Notes: generated by a model from the letters alone, not told the origin. A stretch of 64,000 nucleotides of DNA from Leuconostoc fallax KCTC 3537 (GCF_000165675.1 NZ_AEIZ01000015.1:124001-188000), one strand, 5' to 3'; numbered from the stretch's first letter, positions 21,638-33,481 are shown. Numbers and translations are program-made.

Positions 21638-22347
21638 TTATTTAGTTTCCTCTGCATCGGGGAAAACCACAACGGGGCCTTCAACATGATTGTTGGTCGT
21701 TGCTTGTACTTCTTCAACTAAAGGTGCTGATTCTGATTCGTCGACCACTTCAGTGTTTTCCTCTTCAGAATCAGCCTCTTGCTCATCAGCCATATGTAAA
21801 GGTTCTACTACCTTAGCTGCTCGTTCTTCAGTCGCTTTGCCAAGAGGTAAACGATGCACGGCGCTAGCCAACGCATCATTTTCTAGTAGTGTACGCTGTT
21901 CATCTAACAATTGCAAGAATGAATCTTTAAAGCTCTCAACTTCTTCACGCAATTGGTTTTGCTCAGCTACTAAATCAAGATTTTCTTGAGCCAAATTTTC
22001 GGCTTCTTGTGAAGCCTTAACCCGAGCATCATCAATAATTTTAGTTGCTGACTCTTGTGCGTGTGTTAACTTCTTTTTAACTTCTGTATCCGTTTCAGCT
22101 TTTAATCTATCTGCAGCTTCTTGTGCAATCAAGATAGATTGATTAACTTGGTCACGCTTAGATTCTAATTCATCTACCTTGGCTTGCAAAGCAGCATTTT
22201 CTTGCATGAGTCGACTACGTTCATTTAAAACAGATTCATAATCTGAATTAACACGATCTAAAAATTCATCAACTTCACTTGCTATATATGCCTTAGAACC
22301 TTTTTTGTAAACTCATGTTCTAAAATTTCATCAGGTGTTAAAGCCAT
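21638..22347 (-). CDS. divIVA: Cell-division protein DivIVA, one frameshift
   Basis: Repaired, the protein has 236 residues. It begins MALTPDEILEHEFTKKGSK, the membrane-binding DivIVA start, and then forms long coiled coil (about 35-170) before an acidic, disordered tail. It gathers at septa and poles. The raw frame breaks at the T run 22301-22306, where one base is missing; only the part from residue 48 reads as one open frame. It follows ylmH in the usual dcw order. Confidence 0.9.
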
Positions 22348-22374
22348 TACTATCTCCTTAATTACCACCGACAA

Positions 22375-23163
22375 CTATCGCCGAATAATATTCTCGATTG
22401 CTTTTATTTTATCCTTTTTAGTCCGACCGTCAAGACCTTTTAACTGAAATCTACCATAATGATGCACCGAGACAATATCATTGATAGTTATTAGGCTGTC
22501 TGGCTTTTCAACCACTGTCCAGTTTAACCGCACCTGTCCTGATTCAATCATTTGTTTAGCGACAACGCGTGATAGATGATAACTGGCAGCAACAAGCGTG
22601 TCCAATCGTAGCGAACTCACCAGTAAAAATTGTTCTTCCCACGCTTTCGAAGTATCAATCATTTTATTTAAAGGTAGTGCTGTTACCTTTACTGTAGTGC
22701 GCCCAACTTTAACAAAATTCTGCTGAATATAGGTAAATATTCGTTTATCTACCATTACTTGCCAAATATGCTCATCATTTAAAATATCACCAATAGCCTT
22801 ACGTTGAAGACCTAATCCCAATAAGGCACCCAATATTTGTGGATGCGATAAAGTAGTGAATTTAATTGGATAATCAATTTGAAATAACGTCATCTCAAAG
22901 TCTAAATTATCTTTTGAAAAATACTCTGGGGTAATGATTGCGCGCTGACTTTCAGCCTCGACACTACCACCGTCAAAAAATATATTAAGATCTTCAATAG
23001 GTTGTCCAACCATCTTTAAAATGTATTGCTCACGTGGATTTAAAAACGGCGTTAGAATAGGTCTATATTCATCACTGGATTGTGATAACCAATCATGGCA
23101 TTGCTGTACAAATTGGTATTCATCTTCTCTAAAAAGTGATTGTTGTTTGGAATGGGGCATCAT
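22375..23163 (-). CDS. ylmH: YlmH-type S4-domain RNA-binding protein
   Basis: A 262-residue protein with an N-terminal YlmH domain (LTPFLNPREQYIL near 37-49) and a C-terminal S4 domain (about 185-250: LDTLVAASYHLSRVVAKQMI, VRLNW). Position between yggT and divIVA is standard. YlmH has been linked to large-subunit quality control in Bacillus, a pathway that also uses RqcH, whose gene is at 10.7 kb here. No cysteine is seen. Confidence 0.9.
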   Translation of the reverse strand: MMPHSKQQSLFREDEYQFVQQCHDWLSQSSDEYRPILTPFLNPREQYILKMVGQPIEDLNIFFDGGSVEAESQRAIITPEYFSKDNLDFEMTLFQIDYPIKFTTLSHPQILGALLGLGLQRKAIGDILNDEHIWQVMVDKRIFTYIQQNFVKVGRTTVKVTALPLNKMIDTSKAWEEQFLLVSSLRLDTLVAASYHLSRVVAKQMIESGQVRLNWTVVEKPDSLITINDIVSVHHYGRFQLKGLDGRTKKDKIKAIENIIRR

Positions 23164-23167
23164 TAAC

Positions 23168-23428
23168 CTAAATAAAAGCGGAAACTAAATACTGAAGTCC
23201 ACTTCTAGCAAACTGCAATACGATAATTGCTACAACTGGAGAAAAGTCAATCATCCCAATTGGTGGAATGAATCGAAAAACACTCAAATATGGCATCACA
23301 ATTGAGCCTAACCATTGGTGTAATCGTGATCGTGTTGCTCCAGGCAACCAGGTCATAAGTATATAAACGACAATGGCATATTCATAAAGCATCATCGCTC
23401 TGAAGATTAAATTAAATATTAGTGTCAT
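23168..23428 (-). CDS. ylmG: YggT-family membrane protein
   Basis: The 86-residue protein has two hydrophobic segments at residues 5-27 and about 60-83, with WLPGATRSRLHQWLG between them. YggT/YlmG proteins lie in dcw clusters next to sepF. Its role is not well defined; a part in membrane or division organisation is only suggested by context. Confidence 0.88.
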   Translation of the reverse strand: MTLIFNLIFRAMMLYEYAIVVYILMTWLPGATRSRLHQWLGSIVMPYLSVFRFIPPIGMIDFSPVVAIIVLQFARSGLQYLVSAFI

Positions 23429-23430
23429 AG

Positions 23431-23880
23431 TTAATACCGACTATTGGGTTCTAAATTATCCGTTAACGTTCCCGATATTTCAAAAGTATTAGGTGTCACC
23501 AAAAAGATTGATTGGCCAATACGTTCAATTTCACCACTAACTGCAAAGACAACACCACCAAGAAAGTCTAAAATTCTCTTAGCTTGGTCCTCATCAATTT
23601 GTGTAAAATTAACAATGACTGCCTCGCCGTTTAATATTTGTGAAGAAATAGCACGTGAATCAGAATAAACCTTAGGTTCAAATAATGCAATTTTATTACC
23701 AGACGAAGCTGCTACACCATGTACATTTGACTGCCGTACACTTGCCTGTGGCCGATTGAAATACTGATGTGAATCAGACTGAGATTGATTATGTGGTGTT
23801 TCTGAATAATCATTCTCGTAATCATCCTCATAGTATTCATCGTCACTATTAAACAGTGACTTTATCTTTTCAAATGCCAT
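23431..23880 (-). CDS. sepF: Division protein SepF
   Basis: The 149-residue protein binds FtsZ and the membrane. An amphipathic N-terminus (MAFEKIKSLF) is followed by an acidic, polar linker (residues 12-65) and the SepF core (about 70-145: EPKVYSDSRAISSQIL, VIVNFTQIDEDQAKRILDFLGG). It lies 8 bases after ftsZ. Confidence 0.95.
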   Translation of the reverse strand: MAFEKIKSLFNSDDEYYEDDYENDYSETPHNQSQSDSHQYFNRPQASVRQSNVHGVAASSGNKIALFEPKVYSDSRAISSQILNGEAVIVNFTQIDEDQAKRILDFLGGVVFAVSGEIERIGQSIFLVTPNTFEISGTLTDNLEPNSRY

Positions 23881-23888
23881 ACTGACTC

Positions 23889-25238
23889 CTAACGCTTCTT
23901 AAAAAATGGGGGATTATCTAAATCATCTTGTGAGTTATTGCCTAAATCAAGATTATTATCATTTTGTGCAGGTGATTTAAAAACATCAAATGACTGCTTT
24001 TCAACACCGTCAAAACGCTTATCATCAGTAAACGCGTTCTTGTTGTTATCGGCAATGTTCCAATCTGCAAATGGATCATTACGCTTAACTGGTTGTTGAT
24101 TCATTGGTTGTTCTGGTGCTGGTGTGAAATTTGAACCGGCATTAGGATTAATTGGATTACTCTTTGGTGCTGTATTTGGCACTTGCTGTTGTGTATTACC
24201 CGCAGCATTACCAAATACACTTGAGGCAGGTTTAGTTGCTGCACTTGCACTAGTATTTTTCTTTTCAAGACGCTCAGTAACGGCTTTTTGAAGTCCTGTG
24301 GCAATCACCGTAACACGAATACTATCTTCTAAGTTTTCGTCGATTGATGTACCAAAGATAACGTTAACGTCGCGACCAGCTTCTTGAGAAATAACTTCTG
24401 ATGCTGTCTGTGCTTCAAACAAAGACATGTCTGGTCCACCAGTAATGTTAAGTAATACGTCTTCTGCTCCAGCCATATCTACTTCTAACAATGGAGATGA
24501 AATGGCTTGCTTTGTTGCATCAGCAGCACGTGTCTCACCACTTGCTTGTCCAACACCCATCAAAGCAGGACCAGCATCTTGCATGACTGTTTTCACATCA
24601 GCAAAATCAAGATTAATAAATCCAGGGTTTGTGATAAGTTCTGATATACCACGCACGCCTTGCGCCACGACTTCATCAACTACTCTAAAGGCTTCTGAAA
24701 GTGGTGTCCGTAGATCAATACGGTCCTTCAAACGTTCATTGGTAATAACAATTAATGAATCAACGCTTTCAGATAATGCTTGCAAGCCTTCAGCTGCGTA
24801 TCGTGCACGCTTTGGTCCTTCCCACTGGAAAGGACGTGTGACAACAGCAACTGTCAAAGCACCTTGCTCTTTAGCAATGCGTGCAACAACTGGCGCAGCA
24901 CCATTTCCTGTACCACCACCCATTCCTGCTGTAATAACAACCATATCAGCGCCTTTTAGTGCATCTGAAATAGCTTCAGTAGATTCTTCAGCTGCCTTTG
25001 TACCACGTTCTGGATTTGAACCGGCACCTAGTCCACCTGTTAATTTTGGACCAATTTGAATCTTGGTATCAGCTTGAGACTTTTCTAGAGCTTGAACATC
25101 AGTATTAGCAACGATGAATTCGACACCGCCTACGCCTTCTGCAATCATGTGGTTAATGGCATTAGAACCACCACCACCAACACCGATCACCTTAATAATA
25201 GCACCATTATCGATGGCTTCTTCTACAGTAAAATCCAT
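23889..25238 (-). CDS. ftsZ: Cell-division GTPase FtsZ
   Basis: The 449-residue tubulin homologue forms the Z ring. The GTP-binding motif [10 protein letters not shown] is at residues 107-116. The T7 synergy region [11 protein letters not shown] is intact. A Gln/Pro/Asn-rich linker (about 320-435) leads to the conserved tail peptide DNPPFFKKR that binds FtsA and SepF. No frameshift is seen. Confidence 0.98.
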   Translation of the reverse strand: MDFTVEEAIDNGAIIKVIGVGGGGSNAINHMIAEGVGGVEFIVANTDVQALEKSQADTKIQIGPKLTGGLGAGSNPERGTKAAEESTEAISDALKGADMVVITAGMGGGTGNGAAPVVARIAKEQGALTVAVVTRPFQWEGPKRARYAAEGLQALSESVDSLIVITNERLKDRIDLRTPLSEAFRVVDEVVAQGVRGISELITNPGFINLDFADVKTVMQDAGPALMGVGQASGETRAADATKQAISSPLLEVDMAGAEDVLLNITGGPDMSLFEAQTASEVISQEAGRDVNVIFGTSIDENLEDSIRVTVIATGLQKAVTERLEKKNTSASAATKPASSVFGNAAGNTQQQVPNTAPKSNPINPNAGSNFTPAPEQPMNQQPVKRNDPFADWNIADNNKNAFTDDKRFDGVEKQSFDVFKSPAQNDNNLDLGNNSQDDLDNPPFFKKR

Positions 25239-25262
25239 GAGGTTACTCCTTAAAATATATCG

Positions 25263-26600
25263 TTAATCTTCGAATAAATTACTTAATTTTTGACGTGCCT
25301 TTGCAAACCAACTTTGATTAGTCGATTCACGGCTATCGCCAGCATATTGATCATTTACAATTAATCGTGTATCAGCTGGTTCGTTGTTATTGGTTTCAAT
25401 AACTTGATTTGGGTATGCTGTAATCTCTGGTTCCCGACGGCTCATAATGACCTGCTTAATGACAAGCTGTGTCATATTTTCGCGTGATGCGTAAAGCGCG
25501 TAGGCCATAGCTCTTGCGTAAGATGGATGTCGCAATCCGATCTGATCAGGTACGAATAACCGAACGTTTTCACCCAAAATTTTCTTTGCAAAATCTGCCA
25601 TACGTGGCAATGCTGCATTACCACCCGTCAAAACAAATCCGCCAGGTAATTGTAAAGCATTGATCTGGCTTAAATGTTGATAGATATTACTATAAATTTG
25701 TTCTAAGCGTGCTGCAATAATTTCAGCTAAATACTTTTCATCGACTAACTTAGGATTTGGTTCTCCAACAATAGCAACCGGAAATTCATTATCTGCACTG
25801 GCTTGGCTTGGATCAGCAAAACCATAATTACGCTTTAATTTCTCAGCATTACCATAAGATGTTCCTAGAACGGTAGAAATATCATGCGTAACATAATCTC
25901 CACCTTCTGGATCAACATAGGTAAATTTCAATTTACGGTCATGAATAACAGAAACTGTTGTTTGTCCACCACCCAAATCGATCAAAACAGTACCAAAATC
26001 TTGTTCGCCATCGTCTAAGATACTATTACCCATGGCTAATGGTGCTAGTACAAATTCTTTTAGCACGAGACCAGCTTTTTGAATTGCCATTCGTGTATTG
26101 TCAATAATTTTACTTGGTCCAACATAAGCTGTTCCACGCATCTCTAGACGAACACCGATCATTTCATGAGGGTCTTTGATGGCATCAAAACCATCTACAA
26201 TAAATTCATCTGGAACAAGATCAATGACATCACGATCTGCTGGCATACTTCTTGAAAGTGCCTGTTCTGCAACGGCTTGAACATCTTGATATGTAATACG
26301 TTTGTTCTGATTTGCGACTGAAACCAGCCCATCTACTTTAATAATTTCTAATTGGTTAGCGGCTATACCGACTACCACATCTTTAATTTGATAATTTGCT
26401 TTTTCTTGTGCTTGATCGACTGCTTCTCGAATTGCATTGGCGGTTGCATCGATGTCAACGATAATACCGCGACGCAAACCTCTGGATTGTGCAATTCCCG
26501 CACCAATGATATTAAATTGGTTACCTATTAATTGTGAAATCACTACCTTAATAGAAGTTGTGCCGATGTCGATACCAACCGTCACGCCTGAATCATTCAT
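25263..26600 (-). CDS. ftsA: Division protein FtsA
   Basis: An actin-like ATPase that anchors FtsZ to the membrane. The ATG at 26600 (AAAGGGG nine bases upstream) gives 445 residues; an in-frame start at 26633 is less likely. GIDIGTTSIKVVIS is the phosphate-1 motif, and IDLGGGQTTVSVI phosphate 2. The last residues (ESTNQSWFAKARQKLSNLFED) form the amphipathic membrane-binding helix. Confidence 0.95.
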   Translation of the reverse strand: MNDSGVTVGIDIGTTSIKVVISQLIGNQFNIIGAGIAQSRGLRRGIIVDIDATANAIREAVDQAQEKANYQIKDVVVGIAANQLEIIKVDGLVSVANQNKRITYQDVQAVAEQALSRSMPADRDVIDLVPDEFIVDGFDAIKDPHEMIGVRLEMRGTAYVGPSKIIDNTRMAIQKAGLVLKEFVLAPLAMGNSILDDGEQDFGTVLIDLGGGQTTVSVIHDRKLKFTYVDPEGGDYVTHDISTVLGTSYGNAEKLKRNYGFADPSQASADNEFPVAIVGEPNPKLVDEKYLAEIIAARLEQIYSNIYQHLSQINALQLPGGFVLTGGNAALPRMADFAKKILGENVRLFVPDQIGLRHPSYARAMAYALYASRENMTQLVIKQVIMSRREPEITAYPNQVIETNNNEPADTRLIVNDQYAGDSRESTNQSWFAKARQKLSNLFED

Positions 26601-26684
26601 TCGCCGTGCCCCTTTACAATTTATTTTGGACAAAAGATACCTAATATAAATACTAACATAAAATCACCATATCAGGCTACGTTA

Positions 26685-27443
26685 CTAACGCTTTGTATTG
26701 TTTTTGTCATGATTTTGACCATAAGTATATGAGTAAGCACCAAATTGTAAATCCACAATACCTTTTTGTGGCATTTGAGCTGCTATACCCGGATAATAAA
26801 TAATTTTCTTACCAAAGGTCCCAATTGAGGCATATACCGTATTGCCATCATTCATATTAATTACTAAACGATTAGGATTAGACTTTATTGGCGAAAATGT
26901 AATTTGACTAATATTTTGCCTTAATGTCAAATCTAAATCTGCAAAACTTTGTGCAGTCTGAGCTAATTTACCTTTAGAACCAAAATCTTTATAAATTGGT
27001 GCACTACCATCCGGCGTTGTCACTTCTTTTACACGATGGCCCTTACGATCTAAGGCATACCATTTTTCTTTTGTATTGATGAAACCAGCTGTGACACGTT
27101 CTGAAACTTCCACATTAACTTGATTACCATTCAGTCCCAAATGAATATCTTCTATTTTATGATTTTTTTGAAGAAAATTTGTTTCAATAAAAGCTAATTG
27201 TCCAGCAACACGCCAGCGCGGTGTGCCTGGTTTAATATTTAATTGCTTTTGAATTGTTTTAGGGTTTAATAACACAGCATTCACTTTAACGCTTTGAACA
27301 ACACGCCATGGTTGTATTATACAGATTACGATTGCTATTAAGCTCAAGAAAATAAAAAATGACAAATATAATTGTTTTGGTTGCCGTTTTAGGAAGTTCA
27401 GCAAAATATATAATTTATCAGCAAAATAATCCTTACTAGCCAT
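26685..27443 (-). CDS. ftsQ: Division protein DivIB/FtsQ
   Basis: The 252-residue protein has a cytoplasmic start, one transmembrane helix (about 22-45: LYLSFFIFLSLIAIVICIIQ), an extracytoplasmic POTRA domain (about 47-115) and a beta domain. It forms a complex with FtsL and DivIC. It lies between murG and ftsA, the usual Gram-positive order. Confidence 0.93.
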   Translation of the reverse strand: MASKDYFADKLYILLNFLKRQPKQLYLSFFIFLSLIAIVICIIQPWRVVQSVKVNAVLLNPKTIQKQLNIKPGTPRWRVAGQLAFIETNFLQKNHKIEDIHLGLNGNQVNVEVSERVTAGFINTKEKWYALDRKGHRVKEVTTPDGSAPIYKDFGSKGKLAQTAQSFADLDLTLRQNISQITFSPIKSNPNRLVINMNDGNTVYASIGTFGKKIIYYPGIAAQMPQKGIVDLQFGAYSYTYGQNHDKNNTKR

Positions 27444-27446
27444 AAA

Positions 27447-28555
27447 CTACTCTGCCTTATCTGCAACCGCATCCAATAATAACGCGTACAATCTGTCCCC
27501 GGCATCAGGCATGCCAATCTTAGCTGATTGAGCTGCCATAACATCCCCAAAATCTTGATTCAACAATAATTTATCACTAGCTTCTGCTAATTTAATACCT
27601 GATAAATCAGGTTCTTTAATCATTAGAGCAGCACCAGCATCAACCAGACTTTGCGCATTTTTCGTTTGATGATCTCCAGTCACATATGGTGAAGGAATTA
27701 AAATAGAAGGAATACCTAACGCTGTAATCTCAGCAATTGATGTTGCCCCAGCACGAGAAACAATAGCTGATGTTTCAGATAATACTTCAGGCATATTATC
27801 AATATATGGCAAAATACGCACATTATCTGATAATTCAATTTGCTTTTCAGTTAACAAATCCAGCATATTTTGATAACGTTTAGGGCCGGTCACAATCACA
27901 ACCTGATAAGTTTGTTGATTGAAGTGTGGGATAGCCTCTAGGACAGCTAGATTAATAGCTGGTGCTCCTTGAGAACCACCAAAAATTAACAATGTTTGTC
28001 GATCATCTCTTAAGCTAAGCGTTCGCCATGAAAAATGAGATTTAATATTAGCTACCTGTTGTGCTCGTGGATTTCCAACAAGAACAACCTTGCCTTTAGG
28101 AAACTCATGTTTGGCCATTTCAAAAGCAATACCAACTCTTGTCGCACCACGTGATAAGAACTTATTAGTTACACCTGCTACAGAGTTTTGTTCATGAATA
28201 ACTGTTGGTATATGTAATTGTTGGGCTGCATAGACGACTGCGCCACTGACATATCCCCCAGTACCAACAACAACATCTGGTTGGAATTCACGAATAATTT
28301 TTTAGCTTGTTTGACTGCTTTTAAAAACAATCTAATCGTCTTAATATTTTCAAATGATAGCGACCGTTTAAAGCCTTGTACTACCAATTGTTTAAATGGC
28401 ATGCCCGTTTTCGGTACAATATTTGCTTCAACACCACGTTCTGAACCGACATATAAAAATTCTGAATCTGGCTCATGGTGTAGCACAGCTTCGGACAGCG
28501 CCAAAGCAGGATATATATGGCCTCCAGTACCACCGCCTGATAGTATTACTCGCAT
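27447..28555 (-). CDS. murG: MurG lipid II synthase, one frameshift
   Basis: The enzyme adds GlcNAc to lipid I to make lipid II. Repaired length is 369 residues. It begins [18 protein letters not shown] (glycine-rich loop) and carries the C-terminal motif [11 protein letters not shown] and the [11 protein letters not shown] block. The ATG at 28555 is chosen for its AAGGAGGG site. One base is missing in the T run 28298-28303. The gene is essential, so the break is almost surely an error. Confidence 0.92.
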
Positions 28556-28571
28556 AATTCCCTCCTTCAAT

Positions 28572-29920
28572 TTAAATATTCAGTGTTGCTTCTAACGCTT
28601 TAACGAATAAATCACCACGCTCCTCAAAAGAACGATATTGATCCCAGCTAGCTGCTGCTGGAGAAAGCAACACCACATCCCCTGCTTTTGCTTGCGCAAT
28701 AGCTATTGGTGCAGCCGTCATAACATTTTCAGTCACAGTAATATTTTGAATACCGGCGATTTTAGCCAATGACACAACTTTATCTGCTGTCTCGCCAAAA
28801 GCAATAACTGATTTAACATGTTTTAAATTATCTTTCATTCGTGTTAAATCATCGCCACGATCTAAGCCGCCAGCTAACCAAACAGTTGGCACATCGAAAC
28901 TGTTAAGGGCTTGCTGGGTCGCTTCAATATCTGTTGCCTTAGAGTCATCGTAAAATTTAATACCATTATGACTAAACACGAATTCTAATCGATATTTAAC
29001 ACCACCAAATTGTGACAAAACTTGACGCATACTTTCAATTTTGACACCAGCTAATTTAGCAACACTCACCGCCGCCAAAATATTTTCCAAGTTATGGGGC
29101 CCAACCAGTTTAATATTATCTAGTGGCATAACTATCTGATTATCAACTAATAAGTTATCCTGATCTGCACCAGCATAATAGCCAGATTGTTGTCTAGAAA
29201 ACATCGTTACGGCTGCTTGTGTATCTTGTGCAAATCTCTGGCTGTCCGCAATATCTGCATTCAATACTAAGTGCTGTGTGGCTAATTGATGCTTTGTTAT
29301 TTGAAACTTTGCTTTAACATAGTTCTCACGACTACCATGATAATTTAAATGTGAAGCAAATATGTTTGTCACTGCGGCAATATCAGGCTGAATATCTGGC
29401 GTTCCCAATAATTGAAAGCTGGATAGTTCTAATAATAAGGTATCGTCTTTTCTGAGTTGCCCAGCGACTTCACAGACAGGTGTCCCAATATTACCAGCTG
29501 TTACAACTGATTGCCCATCTGCTTGTAACATGTCACGAATGAGAGAAACCGTGGTTGTTTTACCGTTTGACCCAGTCACACCAATTAAGCGCCCTTTGAA
29601 AGTACTCAAGGCCACTGTTACCTCTGTTATTATTGGAATATTGAGCTTTTCTGCTTGTTTAATAATGGGATGTTGATAATTGATACCAGGGTTTTTCACA
29701 ATGTATTGAAATGAATCATCTACTATATCTGCTGCATCATGATTAATAAACACAACGCCATTCTTCTCTAATGACAGATAATCCTTATCTTTTTCAAAAT
29801 CATCACGATTAACCACTGTAACTTTTGCACCTAATTCATATAAGCGTTGCGCTGCAGCTTTACCAGAACGAGCCCAACCAAATACTAATATTTTTTATTT
29901 TCAAAATCTGATGCCTTCAT
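28572..29920 (-). CDS. murD: MurD UDP-MurNAc-Ala-D-Glu ligase, one frameshift
   Basis: The cytosolic ligase adds D-glutamate to UDP-MurNAc-L-Ala. Repaired length is 449 residues. The N-terminus reads [23 protein letters not shown] when one base is added in the T run 29891-29896. The ATP motif [11 protein letters not shown] is near residue 110, and the Mur-ligase C-terminal motifs follow. It lies between mraY and murG. Confidence 0.93.
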
Positions 29921-29954
29921 TATGATTCCCTGATTTCTATCTATATTTATGTAC

Positions 29955-29968
29955 GTGCGCGAACGCAC
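29955..29968 (-). other. UUCG-type hairpin between mraY and murD
   Basis: On the minus strand GTGCG-TTCG-CGCAC makes a perfect 5-bp stem with a UUCG tetraloop. There is no T tail, so it is not a terminator. It lies 8 bases after the mraY stop and may shape or protect the operon mRNA. Confidence 0.5.
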
Positions 29969-29975
29969 TTAAATT

Positions 29976-30943
29976 TTAGCTCATATAAGCGATGCCTACA
30001 AATGCTAAAGCGAATGTAATTAACCAAAACAACAGATCAATCTGCCATTCTGCCCAACCAAATTTTTCAAATGAATGATGGATGGGCGCCATAGGGAAAA
30101 TTCTTTTTTCCAAAAATGGTAACCTACAGTCTGTATGATTACGGACAGCGTTTCAACAACAAACACTAAACCAAACCAAAGCAATGAAAATGGGATACCC
30201 AACACAATAGACTCAATAGCAAGACCTGCACCCAGCGCCAATGAGCCCGTATCCCCCATAAAAATTTTTGCCTTTGGCTTATTGAATAACATAAAGCCGG
30301 CCAAAGCACCAATCACCGCAAAGTTAAAGATGACAACCATGTTATTATGCATACCCATTGCAATCCATGTATAAGCACCATAGACAATGATACTAATACC
30401 TGTTAGTAATCCATCTAATCCATCTGTTAAGTTTGTTGCATTAGACCAACCAACTAGCCAGAACCAAAGGAATATAAAATAGAAAATACCCAAATTAATT
30501 GTACCAATCAGCGGCAACTGCACAATAAACGGAATCTTCAATGCCCACATGATGAGCATAACAAGTAATGCACTTAATGATTGTGCGGCAAGTTTTGGCT
30601 TAAAACGGAAACCATCATCTGTATGATTAATAAGTTTCAAAACATCATCAATGCCACCGATAATGCCAAAAGCTAGCATGGCTAAGACAAGAATGAGCAT
30701 ATGAAAGATACTCTGTTGTCCATCTGCCATCGCAAAGCCACCAATAATCGCACTTAATGCAGCTGCTGCAATAAACAGTGCTCCCCCAATGCTTGGCGTT
30801 CCTGCCTTGGATTGATGATCTGGCCCAAGCTTACGAATAACTGCTTGCTCCTTTGATTGCTTCAAAAATTTAATTAACGCTGGCATAAAAATGACAGTGA
30901 CAATAAAAGCCCTGGTAAATGCCCATAAATTATCAGATAACAT
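29976..30943 (-). CDS. mraY: MraY phospho-MurNAc-pentapeptide transferase, one frameshift
   Basis: An integral membrane enzyme that makes lipid I on undecaprenyl phosphate. Repaired length is 322 residues with about ten membrane helices. The family motif [12 protein letters not shown] and the [14 protein letters not shown] block are intact. One base is missing in the T run 30105-30110; adding it restores [17 protein letters not shown], the conserved histidine motif, and ends the gene at 29976. Confidence 0.94.
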
Positions 30944-30953
30944 AACGCCCTCA

Positions 30954-33100
30954 CTATTCCTTTTGTTTTAATTTTACCGTAATATTAGACCATTTGCCTA
31001 GCTGTTGTGTCGCTGATACATTCTGACTCGTCACATATCCGCTACCAGTCCAATTAAGGTTAATATTGGCCATTTTGGCAAATTCCTGTACCTCAGTCAA
31101 ACTCCATCCTGTCATATTAGGCATTAAGGTATTACCATCTTTGGCAGTTAGAATAATTAACTGATTGCTCAAGGCTTGTTGGTTTGGGTTCAATGACTGT
31201 GCTTTTATTTTGCCTGAACTACCAATCACCGCAACACGTAAGCCTCTATTTGATAATGTATGCTTAGCACTATCAATTGACTTACCCACTGTATCAGGCA
31301 CTGTTACTTTGGTTGTTTTAGATTTAACCGCTTTAGTACTACTATTCAATGCTTGTAACATGAGTGGTCGATAGAGCTTATTCATTGTTACTTGAATTTC
31401 TGTATCAACAAATTTTTGTGGTGCTGTAATCGCCATGTAAAAAATATATTGTGGATCTTTTTCTGGTGCTAATACAACAACTGAGTGAATGGCATTAGAC
31501 AAACCATCTAAATACCGACCGTTTTTAGCAATCTGTGCTGTTCCTGTTTTAGCGGCAACTTGATATCCGGCATCACGCAAATCAAACTCACGCGCTGTCC
31601 CTGTTTTTTGATTGACAACATCAATCATTTCTTTTCTTACAGCTTGTGCCGTGCTCTTCTTGATTGGATTAGCAACGACCTCAGTCTTTCCTTCTTTCAC
31701 TACTTTACCAGTATCCGCTTCACTAATCTTGTCTACAAAGTAAGGCTTAACCTCCTTACCATCGTTAGCAATAGCTGAATAAGCTTGTACCATTTGTAAC
31801 GGTGTCACACTGATCCCCTGACCAAATGCTGTATTGGCCTGTTCCAGTGGATAATTGAACGCAATACTACCTTTTTCTTCTCCTAATAACCCAGAGTTAG
31901 TGGATTGTAGGAACTTGAATTTCTTTAGGTATTTATACCACGTATTTGCACCCATTTTCTGTTGTGTCTTAGCAAACGCAATGTTTGATGAACGCCAGAA
32001 TCCTTCACGATAAGAAATAACGCCCATTTCTTTGTTAAAGTCATTAATTTGCTTACCATCGACCAGCATTGTTCCAGATTGGAAAGTTGCATTAGGTTGC
32101 CAATTACCGGTTTCAATAGCTGAAGCGAGTGTAATCCCCTTCATCGTTGATCCTGGTTCAAAAGCACCTTGCGTTAATAAATTTTGCCATTCATCTTGCA
32201 AGCCCTTTTTAGTATTTGGATCAAAATTAGGTCGCTGCGATGCAGCTAGCACTCTTCCTGTTTTAGCCTCAGCTAAAACCGCAACGATACCAGAAGGCTT
32301 TGTATCACTAAATAGCTTATCCATTTTAGTTTCTAAAGTATTCTGCAAATCTGAATTCAAAGTCAAATAAACATTGTCACCATTCTTAGCTGCTTCACTA
32401 GCCTGTCCGTCAGCTGTTGTACCAGCATAACTCTTAATTCCATCCTTACCCGATAGTAAACTATTCTCAGCAGCCTCTATACCCATCAAGCCACTCAACT
32501 TGGTTTGACCTGTTGTCGCATTTTCTTTTGACTGCACCGAACCAATTAAGTGAGATGCCATACGACCATTGGGATAAGTTCGTGCTGGTTGGGCTGTAAA
32601 ACTAATACCTGATAATTTCAAATCTTCAATTTTCTTATGAACAGCGATACTTAAGTTTTTACCAGCTGTCCCAAATTCAACCTGTTTAAGATTTTTTGTG
32701 ATAAAATTTTGTAAATTTTTGAGCGTTTCATATTAATAATACGACTCAATTTTTCTGCAGTTTCTTCTTTATCCACTACATATAATGGCTTGTTACCTTG
32801 CTTTTGTGTTTTATCTAAAACAGCATATAGATTATATGTTGTTGTATTATCAGCTAGCACTTTACCATTAGTATCGAATATCTTACCTCGGGTTGCCGGA
32901 TCTTGTTGATTTTGAATAAATGCGGCTCTAGTAGCACTGGTCAAATTATGCCCATCAACTTGTTTTGTTCCTGCAATCTGAAAAAAACGGATAGCCAATC
33001 CTATTACCACAATAATTGTTACGATAAGCAACAAGACACCAAAAACTTTGGCGTTTTTTGTGATAATTTTCATTGATACCCGTTTTTTCTTGATTTTCAT
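30954..33100 (-). CDS. Division penicillin-binding protein (PBP2X/PBP2B type), one frameshift
   Basis: A transpeptidase that cross-links septal peptidoglycan; repaired length is 715 residues. It has a cytoplasmic start, one membrane helix (about 18-42), a dimerisation domain, then the transpeptidase domain with STMK (active Ser), SSN and KTGT in order. Two PASTA domains close the protein. The break is near 32690-32730, where the net correction is one added base in A/T runs. It lies between ftsL and mraY. Confidence 0.92.
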
Positions 33101-33106
33101 AATTAT

Positions 33107-33481
33107 TTACTGGTTAACATTACGAACACTACCGTCAGATAGCGTCATATTGTATTTTTTTGCAACCTTATCTAGATTTTGTTTATTTGTAATACGTTGA
33201 GCCTCATCTCGCAAATCATCATTAGATTGATTGGTTGTACTGATTTTGTTTTGTAAAGTCTGAATTTGTCGTTGTACACCGTCAATTCTAACACTTGTAT
33301 AAACAACACCAATCATCATACCCAAAACACCAAGACCAACGACAAATGATAAGAACTTTTCTTTCTTTGTCCATACCGCTGCTTTATATTTAACTCTGCT
33401 CTTTTGTTTACTTTGCGGCAATGCATGCGCCGTAGCCGAATAGTTTGTTGCATTTTGAGCCATACTAATATTGCCTCTCAA
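33107..33481 (-). CDS. ftsL: Division protein FtsL
   Basis: The 124-residue single-pass protein has a basic cytoplasmic start, a membrane helix at about 46-65 and an outer coiled coil (about 66-100: VQRQIQTLQNKISTTNQSND). Sequence is weakly conserved, so the call leans on topology and on its place between rsmH and pbp. Confidence 0.88.
   Translation of the reverse strand: MRGNISMAQNATNYSATAHALPQSKQKSRVKYKAAVWTKKEKFLSFVVGLGVLGMMIGVVYTSVRIDGVQRQIQTLQNKISTTNQSNDDLRDEAQRITNKQNLDKVAKKYNMTLSDGSVRNVNQ

Noticed and set aside
24427-25059. 210-codon frame on the plus strand
   Set aside because: It is a shadow of ftsZ, caused by Ser/Thr-rich reverse reading of a conserved gene.
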